Made by a program: the position numbers and the translations under genes | NCBI GenBank assembly: GCA_963601185.1 | Contig: CAVCEE010000007.1 | Coordinates: 1-64,000 of the forward strand | Direction of reading: 5' to 3' | Origin: Limisoma sp963601185 | Lineage (GTDB): Bacteria; Bacteroidota; Bacteroidia; Bacteroidales; Muribaculaceae | DNA: 64,000 nucleotides | Notes under the pieces: model-generated | Seen by the model: only the letters and a program-made list of their open reading frames with translations | Databases searched by the model: none | Told to the model about the DNA's origin: nothing | Shown: positions 34,641 through 43,585 of the stretch, piece by piece | How positions within the stretch are numbered: position 1 is the stretch's first letter | How the letters are laid out: each line of letters starts with the position of its first letter

Positions 34641-35987
34641 ATGAGCCTTTTGCGTAGAAAAATAGATTCTTTCCTCAAAAAATGGAAGAAAGAAGCCGAC
34701 AGAATGCCGCTTATCGTGAAAGGGGCAAGGCAAGTGGGGAAGACAGCATCTATCCTCCAGTTCGCCAGCGACAACTACAAAAATGTAGTTGCCATCAACT
34801 TTGTATTGCAGCAACGGTACAAGTCAATTTTTGAGGAGGGATATGAGGTGGACAGCATTATCCGCAACATCTCTATCATCGATCCTTCAATAACGATTGA
34901 ACCTGGCAATACACTGATTTTCTTCGATGAGATGCAGGACTGTCCAAACTGCGCAACCAGTCTGAAGGCATTCAAGATTGATGGCAGGTACGACATTATC
35001 TGCTCTGGCTCGTTAATGGGCATCAACTACAACGAGATTGAATCCAACAGTGTAGGATACAAGGAAGACTTCACGATGCATTCTATGGATTTCGAGGAAT
35101 TTTTATGGGCAAAAGGCTACAATGACGATTTCATAGAATCCATATACAAGAGTATGGCATCGCTCACTCCGCTTACGGCGGTTGAGATGGATGTGTTGGG
35201 AGGCTTGTTCCGTGAATACATGACTATTGGAGGCATGCCTGCCGTGGTAAGCAGATTTGTGACCAGCGGAAACTATAGCGGTACGCTCAAGATGCAGCGG
35301 CAACTGCTCCTCGACTACGAAGAAGACATCACGAAGTATGCACAGGGTCTTGACAAAGGAAAGATAAAGAACGTATACAGCCATATCTCCGTATTTTTGG
35401 GGCAGGACAACAAGAAATTCCAGATTAGCAAGATTGCCCACAACGCGCGAAACCGCGAGTATGTCGGCACGATTGAATGGCTTCGTGATGCCGGCATCGT
35501 CAACGTCTGCTATTGTCTTGCCCAAGTGTCGCTTCCGCTGAAAGGCAACTACGACCCCAAGTCATACAAAATCTACTATAAGGACACTGGGCTTCTCGTG
35601 GCATCACTCGACGAAGAATCGCAGGACGATATGAGGGTGAATAAGAACTACGACACATACAAAGGCGCAATCTATGAGAATGTTGTCGGCGATATGCTAG
35701 TGAAGCAAGGCTATGACCTTTATTTTTACCGCAACGAGAAGTCAACGCTGGAAATGGATTTCTTTATCCGTGACAGCCGTTCGCTGATACCTGTAGAGGT
35801 GAAAGCCACCGACAATGTCACGAAATCGTTGTCGAAGCTCACATCCCTCAGCGACACATATCCCGACATACAGTACGGCATCAAATTGTGCAACAAAAAC
35901 ATCGGCTTCAACGGACAGTTCTACACGTTTCCCTATTTTCTGACTTTTTTGCTGAAAAGGTTTGTGAGGGAGCGGTTGATGCGCTGA
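34641..35987 (+). CDS. AAA ATPase with DUF4143-type C-terminal domain
   Basis: 448 residues from the ATG at 34641. Walker A is GARQVGKT (28-35) and Walker B TLIFFDEMQDC; CSGSLMG is the sensor region. The C-terminal half (DUF4143) ends in a nuclease-like pattern with EMDFFIRDSRSLIPVEVKAT (Asp, then E-x-K). Proteins of this kind are common and multicopy in Bacteroidales and archaea; a role in DNA or defence is often guessed, not shown. It is a single gene behind the 32-bp repeats and ends in a hairpin terminator. Confidence 0.87.
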   Translation: MSLLRRKIDSFLKKWKKEADRMPLIVKGARQVGKTASILQFASDNYKNVVAINFVLQQRYKSIFEEGYEVDSIIRNISIIDPSITIEPGNTLIFFDEMQDCPNCATSLKAFKIDGRYDIICSGSLMGINYNEIESNSVGYKEDFTMHSMDFEEFLWAKGYNDDFIESIYKSMASLTPLTAVEMDVLGGLFREYMTIGGMPAVVSRFVTSGNYSGTLKMQRQLLLDYEEDITKYAQGLDKGKIKNVYSHISVFLGQDNKKFQISKIAHNARNREYVGTIEWLRDAGIVNVCYCLAQVSLPLKGNYDPKSYKIYYKDTGLLVASLDEESQDDMRVNKNYDTYKGAIYENVVGDMLVKQGYDLYFYRNEKSTLEMDFFIRDSRSLIPVEVKATDNVTKSLSKLTSLSDTYPDIQYGIKLCNKNIGFNGQFYTFPYFLTFLLKRFVRERLMR

Positions 35988-35998
35988 TGCGGATACAG

Positions 35999-36029
35999 AA
36001 AACGCCCGGCGGTGATGCCGGGCGTTTTT
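35999..36029. terminator. Bidirectional terminator between AAA/DUF4143 gene and GHL10 gene
   Basis: AAAACGCCCGGC pairs with GCCGGGCGTTTTT around a GGTGAT loop. Convergent genes end 11 and 18 bp away. Confidence 0.78.
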
Positions 36030-36047
36030 CTTAGATGGGGTTGATTC

Positions 36048-38723
36048 TTATTTCTTCACGAACTTGACTGTCTTTGAGCCGACGGCAACGAGATAGGTCG
36101 CTTTGGCAAGATGCGACAGGTCGAGCGTGCCGGCTGCGTCGGTCTGTGCAGACAGCACCAGTTTGCCGTCGAGGGCAAACACGCTGACGGTCTGCGATGC
36201 CACTCCCGTGTGGAGCACGTTGCCTACAATCTTCAGGGCATCGGCATTGACATCGGTGATGCCTGCCTCTGCGCTATAGACGAAGGTCAGAACATCCGAC
36301 CAGTCGGAGGTGGTGTAACTGCCCTCAGCGTTGTAGTAGTTGAACTGCGCGCGTAGGTAGTAGGTCTTGCCGTCCTCCAGTGCCTTTGACACCATCTTCA
36401 CTTCGCTGAGCGCAGGGGTGCTGAACTCGCCGAGGTCGAACGTGCCGTTGTAGGACGAGCGCACCGGGAACGAGTCCTTCTCGCTGATGGAGAAATGGGT
36501 GGATGCCACGCCAACTTGCGGCTGTACGGCTATCGACTCGTCGGAATGGACGGTTGCGCCGTCGACTGCCGGAACGACAAACACCGGTGCTGCTATCTCG
36601 GCAGCCTTTGTGGTGAAGGTGTAGACATCGGTTTCTTCAGTAGTGCTGCCCAGAGTACCAGCCACTTTCACATAGTATGTGCGCGAAGCGGAGAGCGTAT
36701 AGTCGGGAACGGCAAACGACGTTGTTGTGACGGTCTCGTCGATTACCGGATTTTGGAACGAGTCCGACTGGCTGACAACGAGGTTGTAGGATGCCCCTTC
36801 GCCAAGATTCGACCACTCGATTACCGGCGACAGGTCTACGTCCGTGCTGCCGTTGGCAGGGGAGAGGATGCGGAAGATGTCGACCTTGAACGACTCCACC
36901 TTTTCGGCATTGGTGTCGGTAGCGTTGTTGCCACGGGCTGTGACTGTCCAGTAGTATGTAGTCTCAGGCTCGAAATTGTATACGCCAGCCGACGAAGCAG
37001 CATTGCCGCTTGCCTCGAAACGTGCCACGATGTTGCTCATTGCCTCATCTGTGGCGATGGCTATCTCGCTCACCTCGGCAGAGCCGTTCCAAGTGAACTG
37101 GAAGCCAAGTGGTGCAAGTTCGCCGTCAAGTGGATAGGTCATTACCGGCTTCTCCGAAGCACTGACCGTTGCGCCCTCAAACACTGCGCTGTATTCGTTG
37201 CCGTAGCGGTCGAGCACGGCAACGGCATAGTTATAGTTGCCGAGATTGGCATCGGCGATGCCGTAGCCTGGATAATTATCGAGTGCTTCTGGAATCTCGA
37301 ACGACTTCGTGTAACTGTTGCCGAGCATATACTGTGCATCCTTGTAGAAATGCTTTGCGTTGACGGTTGTCGGCACTGCATAGACAGTGAAGCGCACATT
37401 GTCAGGTCCATCCCAAGTGAGGGTGCGTCCGCTGCGCGACACGTTGGTTGCCGTGCCGGGATATCCCACCGTTTCCCACGTTGTAGCAGGAGTGAGCGCC
37501 GGAGTGTCGAACACGGTGTTGCGCAGATAGCGGAACAGCGACAGATTCTTTCCGTCGACGCGCTGGCGGCGTGCCAACAGCGACTTCCAAGGGAAATAGA
37601 CTGTGCCAGGACCTTCGCCTACCACGTTGGTGTGGGTCATAGTAATCTGGTCGTAGAATTCGCTCAAGTCGCACGAACTGCCCTGCGAGTTGCTAAGGTC
37701 TTGGCTGATGAAGCACTGGCGGTTGTATTTCGCAGCCACCTGATACCACCACGGAGTGATTTTTGCATAGTCGGCGGCAGCATTGCCGATTTTCCAGTAG
37801 ACCTGCGGCGAGATGAAGTCGATTGAGCCGTCAGCCAGCCACGCCAAAGGATCGGAGCAGATGCCGTCGTATTGCCAGTCGCTGCCAGGACACGGCTCAA
37901 GGTCGTAGGCGGCGGCGTTCTTGCCAGCCACGCCGGCAGGACCGATGCCGAAGCGCACCCAAGGCTTCGTCGCCTTGATGGCTTGATACACCTTGCGCAC
38001 CATGTCGTTGACGTTCTCGCGGCGCCAGTCCATTTGCTTGAGTGTGCCTCCGGCAGCAGTGTAGGTGGCGTAGTCAGAAGCGTCGTATGATGCAGGGAGT
38101 CCGTTTTGGTAGAAATAGTCGTCGAAGACGATGCCGTCAACGTCGTATTTGTCAAGAATGTCGAGCACCACATCGACGATGCGTTGCTTCACCTCTGGAA
38201 GGGCAGGGTTGAGGATGGTCCACGTTTGGTTGCCGTTCACCCATTTCAGAAGCCAGTCGGGATGACTGTTTTCATAGTTCTTGTCGCCGCCGTTATCGCC
38301 CCAGCCACTGTAGTAGGAGGAGTTGATGTAGCGGTAAGGGTTGAGCCACGCATACACCTCGATGCCGTGGTTGTGGGCGTTCTCTACGAGGAAAGCCAAC
38401 GGGTCGAAAGCAGGCGCAACGCCGCGCGTGCCCGACACGTAACTCGACCACGGCTCATACTTGGAGTCGTACATAGCATCGCTCATGGCGCGTGCGTGGT
38501 AGTAAATTGTGGTGAAGTTGTTGCGCTGCAGCGAGTCGAGGGCGTTGAGGCAGATGGTCTTGTGAGCCTCAGCGCTCGATGAGGTAATGGCACTCGATGG
38601 CCAGTCGGCGATGAATGCCGACATCCACGTGGCCCGTTGCTCGCGTTTCAGCGCATGCGTCGGAAAGGCTGTGGAAATCAGCATCAGTGTTGCCGCCGAG
38701 GCAGTTAAAAGTTTCTTTATCAT
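36048..38723 (-). CDS. GHL10-family glycoside hydrolase-like protein with sorting domain
   Basis: 891 residues from the ATG at 38723 (MIKKLLTASAATLMLISTAF); the open frame continues to 38792 but that N-terminus is not a signal peptide. Residues ~25-370 are a GHL10 (DUF187) TIM-barrel: REQRATWMSAFIADWPSS, YYHARAMSDAMYDSKYEPWS, FDPLAFLVENAHNHGIEVYA, WLNPYRY, and DKYDVDGIVFDDYFY with the Asp pair typical of such barrels. Several fibronectin type III-like domains follow (YNFEPETTYYWTVTARGN; ASRTYYVKVAG), and then a sorting tail (VSVFALDGKLVLSA ... VKFVKK). It probably cleaves or binds a glycan outside the cell. It is the last gene of the SusC/D locus. Confidence 0.88.
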   Translation of the reverse strand: MIKKLLTASAATLMLISTAFPTHALKREQRATWMSAFIADWPSSAITSSSAEAHKTICLNALDSLQRNNFTTIYYHARAMSDAMYDSKYEPWSSYVSGTRGVAPAFDPLAFLVENAHNHGIEVYAWLNPYRYINSSYYSGWGDNGGDKNYENSHPDWLLKWVNGNQTWTILNPALPEVKQRIVDVVLDILDKYDVDGIVFDDYFYQNGLPASYDASDYATYTAAGGTLKQMDWRRENVNDMVRKVYQAIKATKPWVRFGIGPAGVAGKNAAAYDLEPCPGSDWQYDGICSDPLAWLADGSIDFISPQVYWKIGNAAADYAKITPWWYQVAAKYNRQCFISQDLSNSQGSSCDLSEFYDQITMTHTNVVGEGPGTVYFPWKSLLARRQRVDGKNLSLFRYLRNTVFDTPALTPATTWETVGYPGTATNVSRSGRTLTWDGPDNVRFTVYAVPTTVNAKHFYKDAQYMLGNSYTKSFEIPEALDNYPGYGIADANLGNYNYAVAVLDRYGNEYSAVFEGATVSASEKPVMTYPLDGELAPLGFQFTWNGSAEVSEIAIATDEAMSNIVARFEASGNAASSAGVYNFEPETTYYWTVTARGNNATDTNAEKVESFKVDIFRILSPANGSTDVDLSPVIEWSNLGEGASYNLVVSQSDSFQNPVIDETVTTTSFAVPDYTLSASRTYYVKVAGTLGSTTEETDVYTFTTKAAEIAAPVFVVPAVDGATVHSDESIAVQPQVGVASTHFSISEKDSFPVRSSYNGTFDLGEFSTPALSEVKMVSKALEDGKTYYLRAQFNYYNAEGSYTTSDWSDVLTFVYSAEAGITDVNADALKIVGNVLHTGVASQTVSVFALDGKLVLSAQTDAAGTLDLSHLAKATYLVAVGSKTVKFVKK

Positions 38724-38821
38724 AGCAATCTGTTTTTCTGTTAAAAAAGCAATGGTTGCTCCCGAATCGACTTTCGAAAAAGGAACAACCATTGGTCTTT
38801 ATTTCAAAGCCGACAAACTGA

Positions 38822-40525
38822 TTAGAACAGTTTCGACTTGTTAGGGTTGATTACAACACCGAGGATTTTGTCGGTAACGACCTTCACGTCGGAAATCTTG
38901 CCGGCTGCCTGGTCGTAGTACTTCAAGCCTGTTGCATAGGACGAAGCGTCGGCTGCAGCTTTGTTGAAGCCGAAGTAAACGTTGCCAGTTTCCTTGTCGA
39001 GAGCCATCTGCGTGCAGTAGACACCCTCGTCGGAGGTAGAGTTGATTGCGTCGGCAGTCATAAGGAACTGCTTGGTGAAGTCGCCCTTAGCCACAGTGGC
39101 ATTGTCGGCTGGCAGCGGATATACATAGAATCCGTCAGCATCTTGCCAGCGCCATACGTAGAGCGCGTTGCGAGCCTCGTCGATGGTGAAGGCTTTCAAC
39201 TTGACAGAGTTGAGGATTACAGGGTAAGGCTCAGTGGCAGTCTTGTAGTCACTCACGATGTCGCTCGACTTGAAGCGGAGGATGCCGTTGCCGTTGTAGC
39301 ACTTACCCCACCAGTACATACCCTTGGAATCCTTGAGGATTGTAGTGCTGATTGCACCGTAGGAGATGCTGCGAGAGTAGTAGCCAAGTTGGTCATTCTT
39401 AACCAAGTATGTGCTGCTTTCCTTGCCGCCGCGGGTAGAGAGAGCCGTCTTGCGCAGACCGGTGTTACGGTCAGAGTAGATCAGGTCTGTGCCGTCGACA
39501 CATCCGAAGAACGGGTCGTTGAATGCAGTCTGACCCACGTTGGTGACAAACACGTTGGCAGACTTGCCGTCGGCTGTCATTACAGTGATTTTGCCGTCGC
39601 CAAGCACGCCGTCGGTGTCATTGACATAGGTGTACTGTTTGCCGGCATCGAGGATGTAGATCCAGTCCTGGTTGTCGGCATCACGGTAGTGCACGAGGTT
39701 GAACGGCATGTTGCCTGTGCTCACGCCGAGGTCAAACGGAAGGTTCTTAGTACCCTCTGGAAGTTCGCTGTCGGGGATGAGTTTGATGGCGTGTACGGTG
39801 CCGCCGAGTGATGCGTAGTAGAGAGTCTGATACTCCTTGTCTGCGCCCACTTGCACGTTCACATAACTTTCCTCGAGTTGGCGGTTCTCACCGTCGGTGT
39901 CGAAGGTAGTCTTAAGAGTGATGCGCTGCGAACCGATGTTCTTGAAGTGCACCTTGCCCGGATATTCCACCTTGCCAGTCTCGTCGGCATAGCCCACGAA
40001 AGAGGTAAGGGCGTTGCCCTCGGCATCGAGAGTGCCGTCGGGGAATGTCCATTCGTATTTCACCTTCTTGTTTTCAGGGTTAGGCAGGAAGATGCTGAAA
40101 TCCACTTCCACGTCGTTGATGGTCAGCACGTCGGCAGTCTGGCTGTTGATTGACAGCACCGGCGCGATGTCGTAGATCATAATAGGGTATGTGCGCGAGC
40201 CAACGCCATCGATGGTGAGTTTCACCTGATAGGTGCCGGCCTTGTCAAATTTGTGCACAGGGTTGGTCTCCGTAGAGGTAGTGCCGTCGCCAAAGTCCCA
40301 AGCGTAGTTGCCCTGCTTGGCTGAAGTGTTGGTGAACTGGATGTGGGATACCACATAATAGTCCGAGCCATATTCCACCTGGCCATCGGCTCCTGCGGCA
40401 ACAGCATAGGTGAAATCAACATCCTTCGACGGGAAATCCTTGTAGTTGGGTTCCGGGTCGACACATGAAGACACCATCATCACCAATGCCGCGATAAAGC
40501 TGATATTCAATAATATTCTTTTCAT
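38822..40525 (-). CDS. PKD-domain surface lipoprotein of the SusC/D locus
   Basis: 567 residues. Lipoprotein signal with Cys21 (MMVSSC). A PKD domain (about 60-125; YAWDFGDGTTSTETNPVHKF) is followed by a second Ig-like segment (KYEWTFPDG) and then a long beta-rich region with repeating TLYYASLGGTVHAIKL-, WIYILDAGKQYTYVN- and YWWGKCYNGNGILRF-like blades that suggest a propeller. It probably presents or binds the target glycan at the surface, in the position where SusE/F-like proteins occur. 19 bp after the 356-residue lipoprotein gene and 98 bp before the GHL10 hydrolase. Confidence 0.78.
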   Translation of the reverse strand: MKRILLNISFIAALVMMVSSCVDPEPNYKDFPSKDVDFTYAVAAGADGQVEYGSDYYVVSHIQFTNTSAKQGNYAWDFGDGTTSTETNPVHKFDKAGTYQVKLTIDGVGSRTYPIMIYDIAPVLSINSQTADVLTINDVEVDFSIFLPNPENKKVKYEWTFPDGTLDAEGNALTSFVGYADETGKVEYPGKVHFKNIGSQRITLKTTFDTDGENRQLEESYVNVQVGADKEYQTLYYASLGGTVHAIKLIPDSELPEGTKNLPFDLGVSTGNMPFNLVHYRDADNQDWIYILDAGKQYTYVNDTDGVLGDGKITVMTADGKSANVFVTNVGQTAFNDPFFGCVDGTDLIYSDRNTGLRKTALSTRGGKESSTYLVKNDQLGYYSRSISYGAISTTILKDSKGMYWWGKCYNGNGILRFKSSDIVSDYKTATEPYPVILNSVKLKAFTIDEARNALYVWRWQDADGFYVYPLPADNATVAKGDFTKQFLMTADAINSTSDEGVYCTQMALDKETGNVYFGFNKAAADASSYATGLKYYDQAAGKISDVKVVTDKILGVVINPNKSKLF

Positions 40526-40544
40526 TTGTCGTTTTCTGTTTTAA

Positions 40545-41615
40545 TTAGTTAAGCTCTATTTGCTTGATGCCCGACTCACCGGTGGTGTAGCCCACGTTGC
40601 CCTTGGTGTCGTAAACCTTGTAGACGAGGTTCAGACGGTAGCTGCGTGTGAAGTCCACGTTGTAAGCCTTGTCAGACGAGTTGTAGATCCAGTCGGTGAA
40701 AGGAATCAGCGAAATCAAGTCCTTGAACACAGGCATGTAGGCATCGCGTACCTCGGTGACAACGCCGCCGATGTTGTCGTCGTAGCGGCAGAACACCCAA
40801 GGCGATGAACTGTAGACATCGTAGTAGGTCTTCGATGCGTCGGTAGCCTCCGATTCAGGCACTTCGTGGTAGACGGTCTTGCCGTCGACAATCTCGGTGT
40901 AGTATTTGCCGGCAACTGTTGTTGCATCGACAAACCACACGTCGCTCTTGTCGGCAGTTTCTGTGAGCACGAGCGAGTTGAGGGCTGTCTGGTCGAGTGA
41001 CGGATATTTTGCAATCACCTGTTGGATCTGGGCCTCGGTAAACGAGTAGTTCACGTAGACGAGACGAAGGTCGGAATAGTAGGTGTTGTCTTTGGTTAGG
41101 TAGTCAATCACCTTGTCCATAAACGTCTGCTGGAAGTCGGCAGGATAGTAAGAGTCAAACTTGCTTTGGTCCCAAGTCTCCGGAGTGGTCCATTTCACTG
41201 ACTTCAATGTCTGCGATGTAGGGATTTTTGCCTCCAGTTGCCATTCGTGGCCGTTCCAAGTGGCCAAGGTATGAGGGAACGACGCAGTCATTGACGTGCG
41301 GACAGTGTCGCTCACGGTGTTGGTCTGCGTGTACTTGAGGCTCGATGTGAGGCCCACGGTAGCGGCAGCCGACTCGTTGAGCACCACTGTTTCCCAAACC
41401 TCAGAGTGGTCGGGAGTGTGGTTCTTGTCGGTGTAATATTTTCCGGTGATTTCAATGCTGTCGCCGGCATTTGCCACCGTGCTGCCAACCGACCATGTCA
41501 CCGTAGGCACAGCCTGACCCACATCCATGATGTCGCTGAACGGGTCGTTGGTTTCGCAGGAGGTCAAGGCTATCACGGCGAGAGCAGTGGCTCCTAATTT
41601 ATATTTCAGATTCAT
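40545..41615 (-). CDS. Surface lipoprotein downstream of SusD
   Basis: 356 residues. Lipoprotein signal with Cys20 (VIALTSC), then ETNDPFSDIMDVGQAVPTVT and Ig-like strands. A middle region (YPSLDQTALNSLVLTETADK) and an end with YNVDFTRSYRLNLVYKVYD are not motifs I recognise. By position it is comparable with SusE/SusF-type glycan-binding lipoproteins, but the sequence alone does not show this. 29 bp after susD and 19 bp before the PKD lipoprotein, so it is in the same operon. Confidence 0.72.
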   Translation of the reverse strand: MNLKYKLGATALAVIALTSCETNDPFSDIMDVGQAVPTVTWSVGSTVANAGDSIEITGKYYTDKNHTPDHSEVWETVVLNESAAATVGLTSSLKYTQTNTVSDTVRTSMTASFPHTLATWNGHEWQLEAKIPTSQTLKSVKWTTPETWDQSKFDSYYPADFQQTFMDKVIDYLTKDNTYYSDLRLVYVNYSFTEAQIQQVIAKYPSLDQTALNSLVLTETADKSDVWFVDATTVAGKYYTEIVDGKTVYHEVPESEATDASKTYYDVYSSSPWVFCRYDDNIGGVVTEVRDAYMPVFKDLISLIPFTDWIYNSSDKAYNVDFTRSYRLNLVYKVYDTKGNVGYTTGESGIKQIELN

Positions 41616-41644
41616 ATCTTAAATGTCTGTTTTGGGTTAAACAA

Positions 41645-43570
41645 TCAATTGCCAGTAAGCGATGTGCGTACGCCGGCTGCCTGCGACCAAATCATAGGCT
41701 GACGCAGCCATTCGTAGTTCTTGTAGGCACCGAGGCGCTCAAGTTCGCTCTTGTTGTACTTCTCTTCTGTTTCCGGGTCGTAGTTGATACGCTGGATCCA
41801 GGTGTTCTCCTTCTGGGTGTCGGTCAAACCGTCGATCCAGTATGGAGAGTAGAGGTTGTACGGACGGCGGAGTTTCGGATAAACGATTTCCTGGCTTGAG
41901 CCGATACCGTAGTTGTTGCGGTTGTTGCTGTAGTGGTAGCGGCGCATATCGGTCCACTGTTCCGGTTGCATGTACATTGCCACATACTTCATCTCCATCA
42001 GGTCGCTGAGCGAGAATTCCGACGGGTTGAAGAACCAGTGGTGGTTGCCCTTTGTGCTTGAGTCGGTAACGCCTTTTACGCGCTGTGGGTTGGTCTTGCC
42101 CTCGTCGTTCTTCTCAGGCATTGTCGCGTCGTCAAGGAATGCGTCAACGATAGCGTCCCAGTAGTATTTCGAGTATGTGAACTCGCCTTCCTTGTCGCGT
42201 GCGTCGAGTTTGGAGTAGCCAGTCGACAACATATTGCCCGGATACATCACGTCAGGATACTTCTTCTGGAATGCCTCCAAGTGGCGGATGATGTTGTAGC
42301 GAGTAGCCTCTTTTGCCAAATTGCAGGCAGTGGTCTTGTCGCCTTTCCAGTAGTAAGCCTCAGCCTTGATGAAATAGAGTTCCTCCATTGTGAACAAAGG
42401 CACATAGGCATCGGTAGAACCAGCGTAGGCACCTGTGTAGAGGTCAGGGTAGGCTGTCGAAGTGAATTTCGAGTTAGGCACGCCGATGTTGTTCTCCAAC
42501 CAGCGCAACTTGATGGCAGTTGTCTCGGTGTTGGTCGACGAGATAGGACCTGTGCGTGGAGTGAAGAGCAGAGCGGCGCGTGGATCGTCGGCATAGCCGC
42601 GGCGTATCACGAATTTACCCTCATCTGAGGCGTTGCCCTGGTTGAACACGCCCATAATGTCGGCAAGCATAAACTTGGAAGGAACGGCAGCCGTGAGCAG
42701 GTTGGCGCGCGACTCCCAAGAGTTGATCACTGGTTGAGCCTCGCTCCAAGGGCAGTTCTGCTGCTGCGTGCCGCCGTCGAAGTTGTAGCGTGGCTCGCAT
42801 CCGAAGAATGTGCCGTAGGTAGCGTCTGACTGCCAGATGGCGATTGCGTCGTTGGCAGCGGCGATGATTTGGTCGCACACAGCCGACGAGGTGTTGACGT
42901 TAGGGATGTTGCGGAGCAACAGGCGAGCCTTGATGGCGTAGACCAGACCTTTCCACTTGTTGAGGTCGCCGGCATACACGCGGTCGATCTTCTTGGTGAT
43001 GTTCTGGTTGCCTGCAGCCTGGGTGTAGTCAGGATTTTCGAAATCCTTGATCAACTGGTCGCACTCGTTAAACATCCATTGGTAGATGCTCTCCTGTGTG
43101 TCGTAGGTAGGCGAGTTCGACTTGTAGGCGTTGCTCAAAGGCATGTCACCGAAAGCGTCGGTGGTGAGTTGGGTGGACATAAGCCGGATGGTGCGCGCAA
43201 TCAGCGTGTAGTTCGGCGAGCCGATCTTTTCCGCGTTCGAGATAAGTTCGTTCACGTTGCGACCGATGTCGTAGAAGTGGCGACGCCACTGTGGGTGGCG
43301 GTTCATTGTCAGGAATTCCCATCCGCTCTTGTAGCCGTAGCTGCCAGTGGATGATTTGCCTGTTGTGGTCAAGCACTGCGACAGGTAGATGTAGTATTCG
43401 GCATGGTCATAGTTGGTCTGCGCTGCGTAGTAGACTATCGTTGGCAGGCCAGTCTCTGCGGTGATGCCGCGCGACTTGTCGGTGCTGACGTTATCGTCGA
43501 GAATGTCGGCGCAGCTGGTGCCGAGAGCACCGATGAGCAGCGACATTGCCATTATTTTAAGTTTATTCAT
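41645..43570 (-). CDS. SusD-like surface glycan-binding lipoprotein
   Basis: 641 residues. Lipoprotein signal with Cys20 (LIGALGTSC). Typical SusD/RagB features are the N-terminal DILDDNVSTDKSRGI, helical TPR-like region including KIDRVYAGDLNKWKGLVYAI and KARLLLRNIPN, MEELYFIKAEAYYWKGDK, and the C-terminal WTDMRRYHYSNN, with YPKLRRPYNLYSPYW following. SusD forms the lid over SusC and captures oligosaccharides. It is the second gene of the locus, 15 bp after susC. Target glycan not shown. Confidence 0.93.
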   Translation of the reverse strand: MNKLKIMAMSLLIGALGTSCADILDDNVSTDKSRGITAETGLPTIVYYAAQTNYDHAEYYIYLSQCLTTTGKSSTGSYGYKSGWEFLTMNRHPQWRRHFYDIGRNVNELISNAEKIGSPNYTLIARTIRLMSTQLTTDAFGDMPLSNAYKSNSPTYDTQESIYQWMFNECDQLIKDFENPDYTQAAGNQNITKKIDRVYAGDLNKWKGLVYAIKARLLLRNIPNVNTSSAVCDQIIAAANDAIAIWQSDATYGTFFGCEPRYNFDGGTQQQNCPWSEAQPVINSWESRANLLTAAVPSKFMLADIMGVFNQGNASDEGKFVIRRGYADDPRAALLFTPRTGPISSTNTETTAIKLRWLENNIGVPNSKFTSTAYPDLYTGAYAGSTDAYVPLFTMEELYFIKAEAYYWKGDKTTACNLAKEATRYNIIRHLEAFQKKYPDVMYPGNMLSTGYSKLDARDKEGEFTYSKYYWDAIVDAFLDDATMPEKNDEGKTNPQRVKGVTDSSTKGNHHWFFNPSEFSLSDLMEMKYVAMYMQPEQWTDMRRYHYSNNRNNYGIGSSQEIVYPKLRRPYNLYSPYWIDGLTDTQKENTWIQRINYDPETEEKYNKSELERLGAYKNYEWLRQPMIWSQAAGVRTSLTGN

Positions 43571-43585
43571 ACTCTTTTCCCGATT

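Noticed and set aside
36495..37826. Plus-strand frame of 443 codons over the GHL10 gene
   Set aside because: Antisense shadow of a gene with clear GHL10 motifs.
38724..38792. Upstream start of the GHL10 gene
   Set aside because: The extra 23 residues are not a signal peptide, while MIKKLLTASAATLMLIS at the ATG at 38723 is.
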